Assembly (NCBI GenBank): GCA_903922535.1
Contig: CAIXUF010001498.1
Location: 1-6,587 of the forward strand
Length of the DNA: 6,587 nucleotides
Source: Candidatus Hydrogenedentota bacterium
GTDB lineage: Bacteria; Hydrogenedentota; Hydrogenedentia; Hydrogenedentiales; CAITNO01
Direction: 5' to 3'
Shown here: one piece after another, positions 6,099 to 6,587 of the stretch
How the letters are laid out: each line of letters opens with the position of its first letter
Position numbering within the stretch: position 1 is the stretch's first letter
Program-made: the position numbers and the translations under genes
The notes under the pieces: model-generated
Databases searched by the model: none
What the model saw: the letters and a program-made list of their open reading frames with translations, nothing else
Told to the model about the DNA's origin: nothing

Positions 6099-6365
6099 AT
6101 GTCCAGAGTTTGTCAGTACAGCGGAAAACACCCGTCCACCGGAAACAAGGTCGTTCGCCGAGGCAAGGCGAAGCGCGAGGGTGGTATCGGCCAGAACGTA
6201 ACGGGCATCAGCAAGCGCCGTTGGAAGCCGAATCTCCAGACCATCCGTGTCATCGAAGAGAACGGCTGCGTCCACCGCATCAAGGTTTGCGCGCGTTACA
6301 TCAAGGCGGGCAAGTTCGTGAAGGCGCCGCGCGGCATGCGCAATGTGAAGGCTGCCACGGCCTGA
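6099..6365 (+). CDS. rpmB: Large-subunit ribosomal protein bL28, long form
   Basis: An 88-aa basic protein of the 50S subunit. The start MSRVCQYSGKHPSTGNKV is the L28 signature, and SKRRWKPNLQTIRV (38-51) is the conserved rRNA-binding core. Between them residues 20-37 (RRGKAKREGGIGQNVTGI) are an insertion absent from the short proteobacterial form but close to what is known for Thermus/Deinococcus L28 and planctomycete-like lineages. Cys5 is followed at +3 by Ser and Cys64 by Tyr, so the paired CxxC zinc sites of some L28 proteins are degenerate. The Lys/Arg-rich, Ala-ending tail is disordered-looking. AGGAG lies six nt before ATG, an excellent ribosome binding site. It is a single-gene unit with its own promoter and terminator, not linked to rpmG as in many bacteria. 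Confidence 0.97.
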   Translation: MSRVCQYSGKHPSTGNKVVRRGKAKREGGIGQNVTGISKRRWKPNLQTIRVIEENGCVHRIKVCARYIKAGKFVKAPRGMRNVKAATA

Positions 6366-6397
6366 GCGTTTCTTTTTTGGACTTTGAGCATTCAATG

Positions 6398-6437
6398 CCA
6401 TCCCGGTTCACTGCGTGAACCGGGATGGTTGTTTTGT
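6398..6437 (+). terminator. Intrinsic terminator of rpmB
   Basis: CCATCCCGGTTCAC (6398-6411) and GTGAACCGGGATGG (6415-6428) pair perfectly over 14 bp with a TGC loop, followed by TTGTTTTGT. The hairpin starts 33 nt after the rpmB stop. It is a strong Rho-independent terminator in the plus direction; the T-run is interrupted by G but T-rich. Confidence 0.92.
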
Positions 6438-6478
6438 GCGGGCGTTTGGTCTTGGAAGGTGGGCGCGGGGTTGAAGGC

Positions 6479-6587
6479 ATGGACGAAATGGACGATATGG
6501 ACGATATGGACGGGAACCGGGATTCTCTCGTCCATCCTGTCCATCCTGTCCATCCTGTCCATCCTGTCCATCCTGTCCATCCTGTCC
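6479..6587. repeat. Opposed 9-nt tandem arrays (ATGGAC / GTCCAT core)
   Basis: Left array: four 9-mers, ATGGACGAA, ATGGACGAT, ATGGACGAT and ATGGACGGG (6479-6514). After a 15-nt spacer the right array has six exact copies of GTCCATCCT (6530-6583) plus GTCC at the window edge, so it continues outside. Read on the other strand the right units are ATGGACAGG, so the two arrays share the core ATGGAC and face each other, and could fold as an imperfect hairpin. Units are contiguous without spacers, which excludes CRISPR. The array follows the rpmB terminator in noncoding DNA. Confidence 0.88.

Noticed and set aside
6392..6580. A minus-strand frame with repeated Met-Asp-Arg
   Set aside because: It is a translation of the 9-nt tandem array and the terminator stem, not a gene.
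6530..6587. CRISPR array
   Set aside because: The 9-nt units are contiguous with no spacers and are far shorter than CRISPR repeats.

Overview
The window reads as chromosomal DNA of a GC-rich (roughly 60 % by eye), probably uncultured bacterium. The ribosomal protein L28 is the long form known from Thermus/Deinococcus and planctomycete-like lineages. The short intergenic repeats (9-nt GTCCAT units, G-rich heptamers, a purine-rich 21-bp duplication) resemble those I associate with Planctomycetota, Lentisphaerota and Hydrogenedentota genomes. This placement is an inference; no single marker here fixes the phylum.

Layout from left to right. (1) 1-779, plus strand: the C-terminal end of a protein with two PAS domains, whose first PAS and preceding coiled coil match the tail of CheB/CheR/PAS fusion chemosensory proteins. 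(2) 780-1433: a gene-poor spacer with a stop-proximal hairpin, a four-fold G-rich heptamer array (G-quadruplex candidate) and decayed 9-nt repeats. (3) 1434-3937: a strong sigma70-type promoter, a long leader with a palindrome, a possible 104-codon upstream ORF ending in a TGATG overlap, RNA hairpins, and then a soluble hybrid histidine kinase (PAS, GAF-like, HisKA, HATPase_c, receiver). (4) 3930-3971: two perfect 21-bp copies that carry the kinase stop codon and fill the gap to the convergent rlmN gene. (5) 3976-5942, minus strand: a two-gene operon, a LolA/LolB-like lipoprotein followed by rlmN, with a 4-nt ATGA overlap. (6) 5943-6098: an intergenic region where the two genes diverge but their best promoters face each other. 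(7) 6099-6437: rpmB (L28) and a textbook intrinsic terminator. (8) 6479-6587: two opposed 9-nt tandem arrays, the second running off the window.

Functionally the window combines signalling (CheBR-PAS tail and hybrid kinase, each apparently its own transcription unit), translation (RlmN 23S rRNA/tRNA methyltransferase; L28) and envelope biogenesis (lipoprotein). No complete novel multi-gene system is evident. The least explained parts are the kinase leader and the simple repeats of several unrelated units, most of them confined to intergenic gaps.
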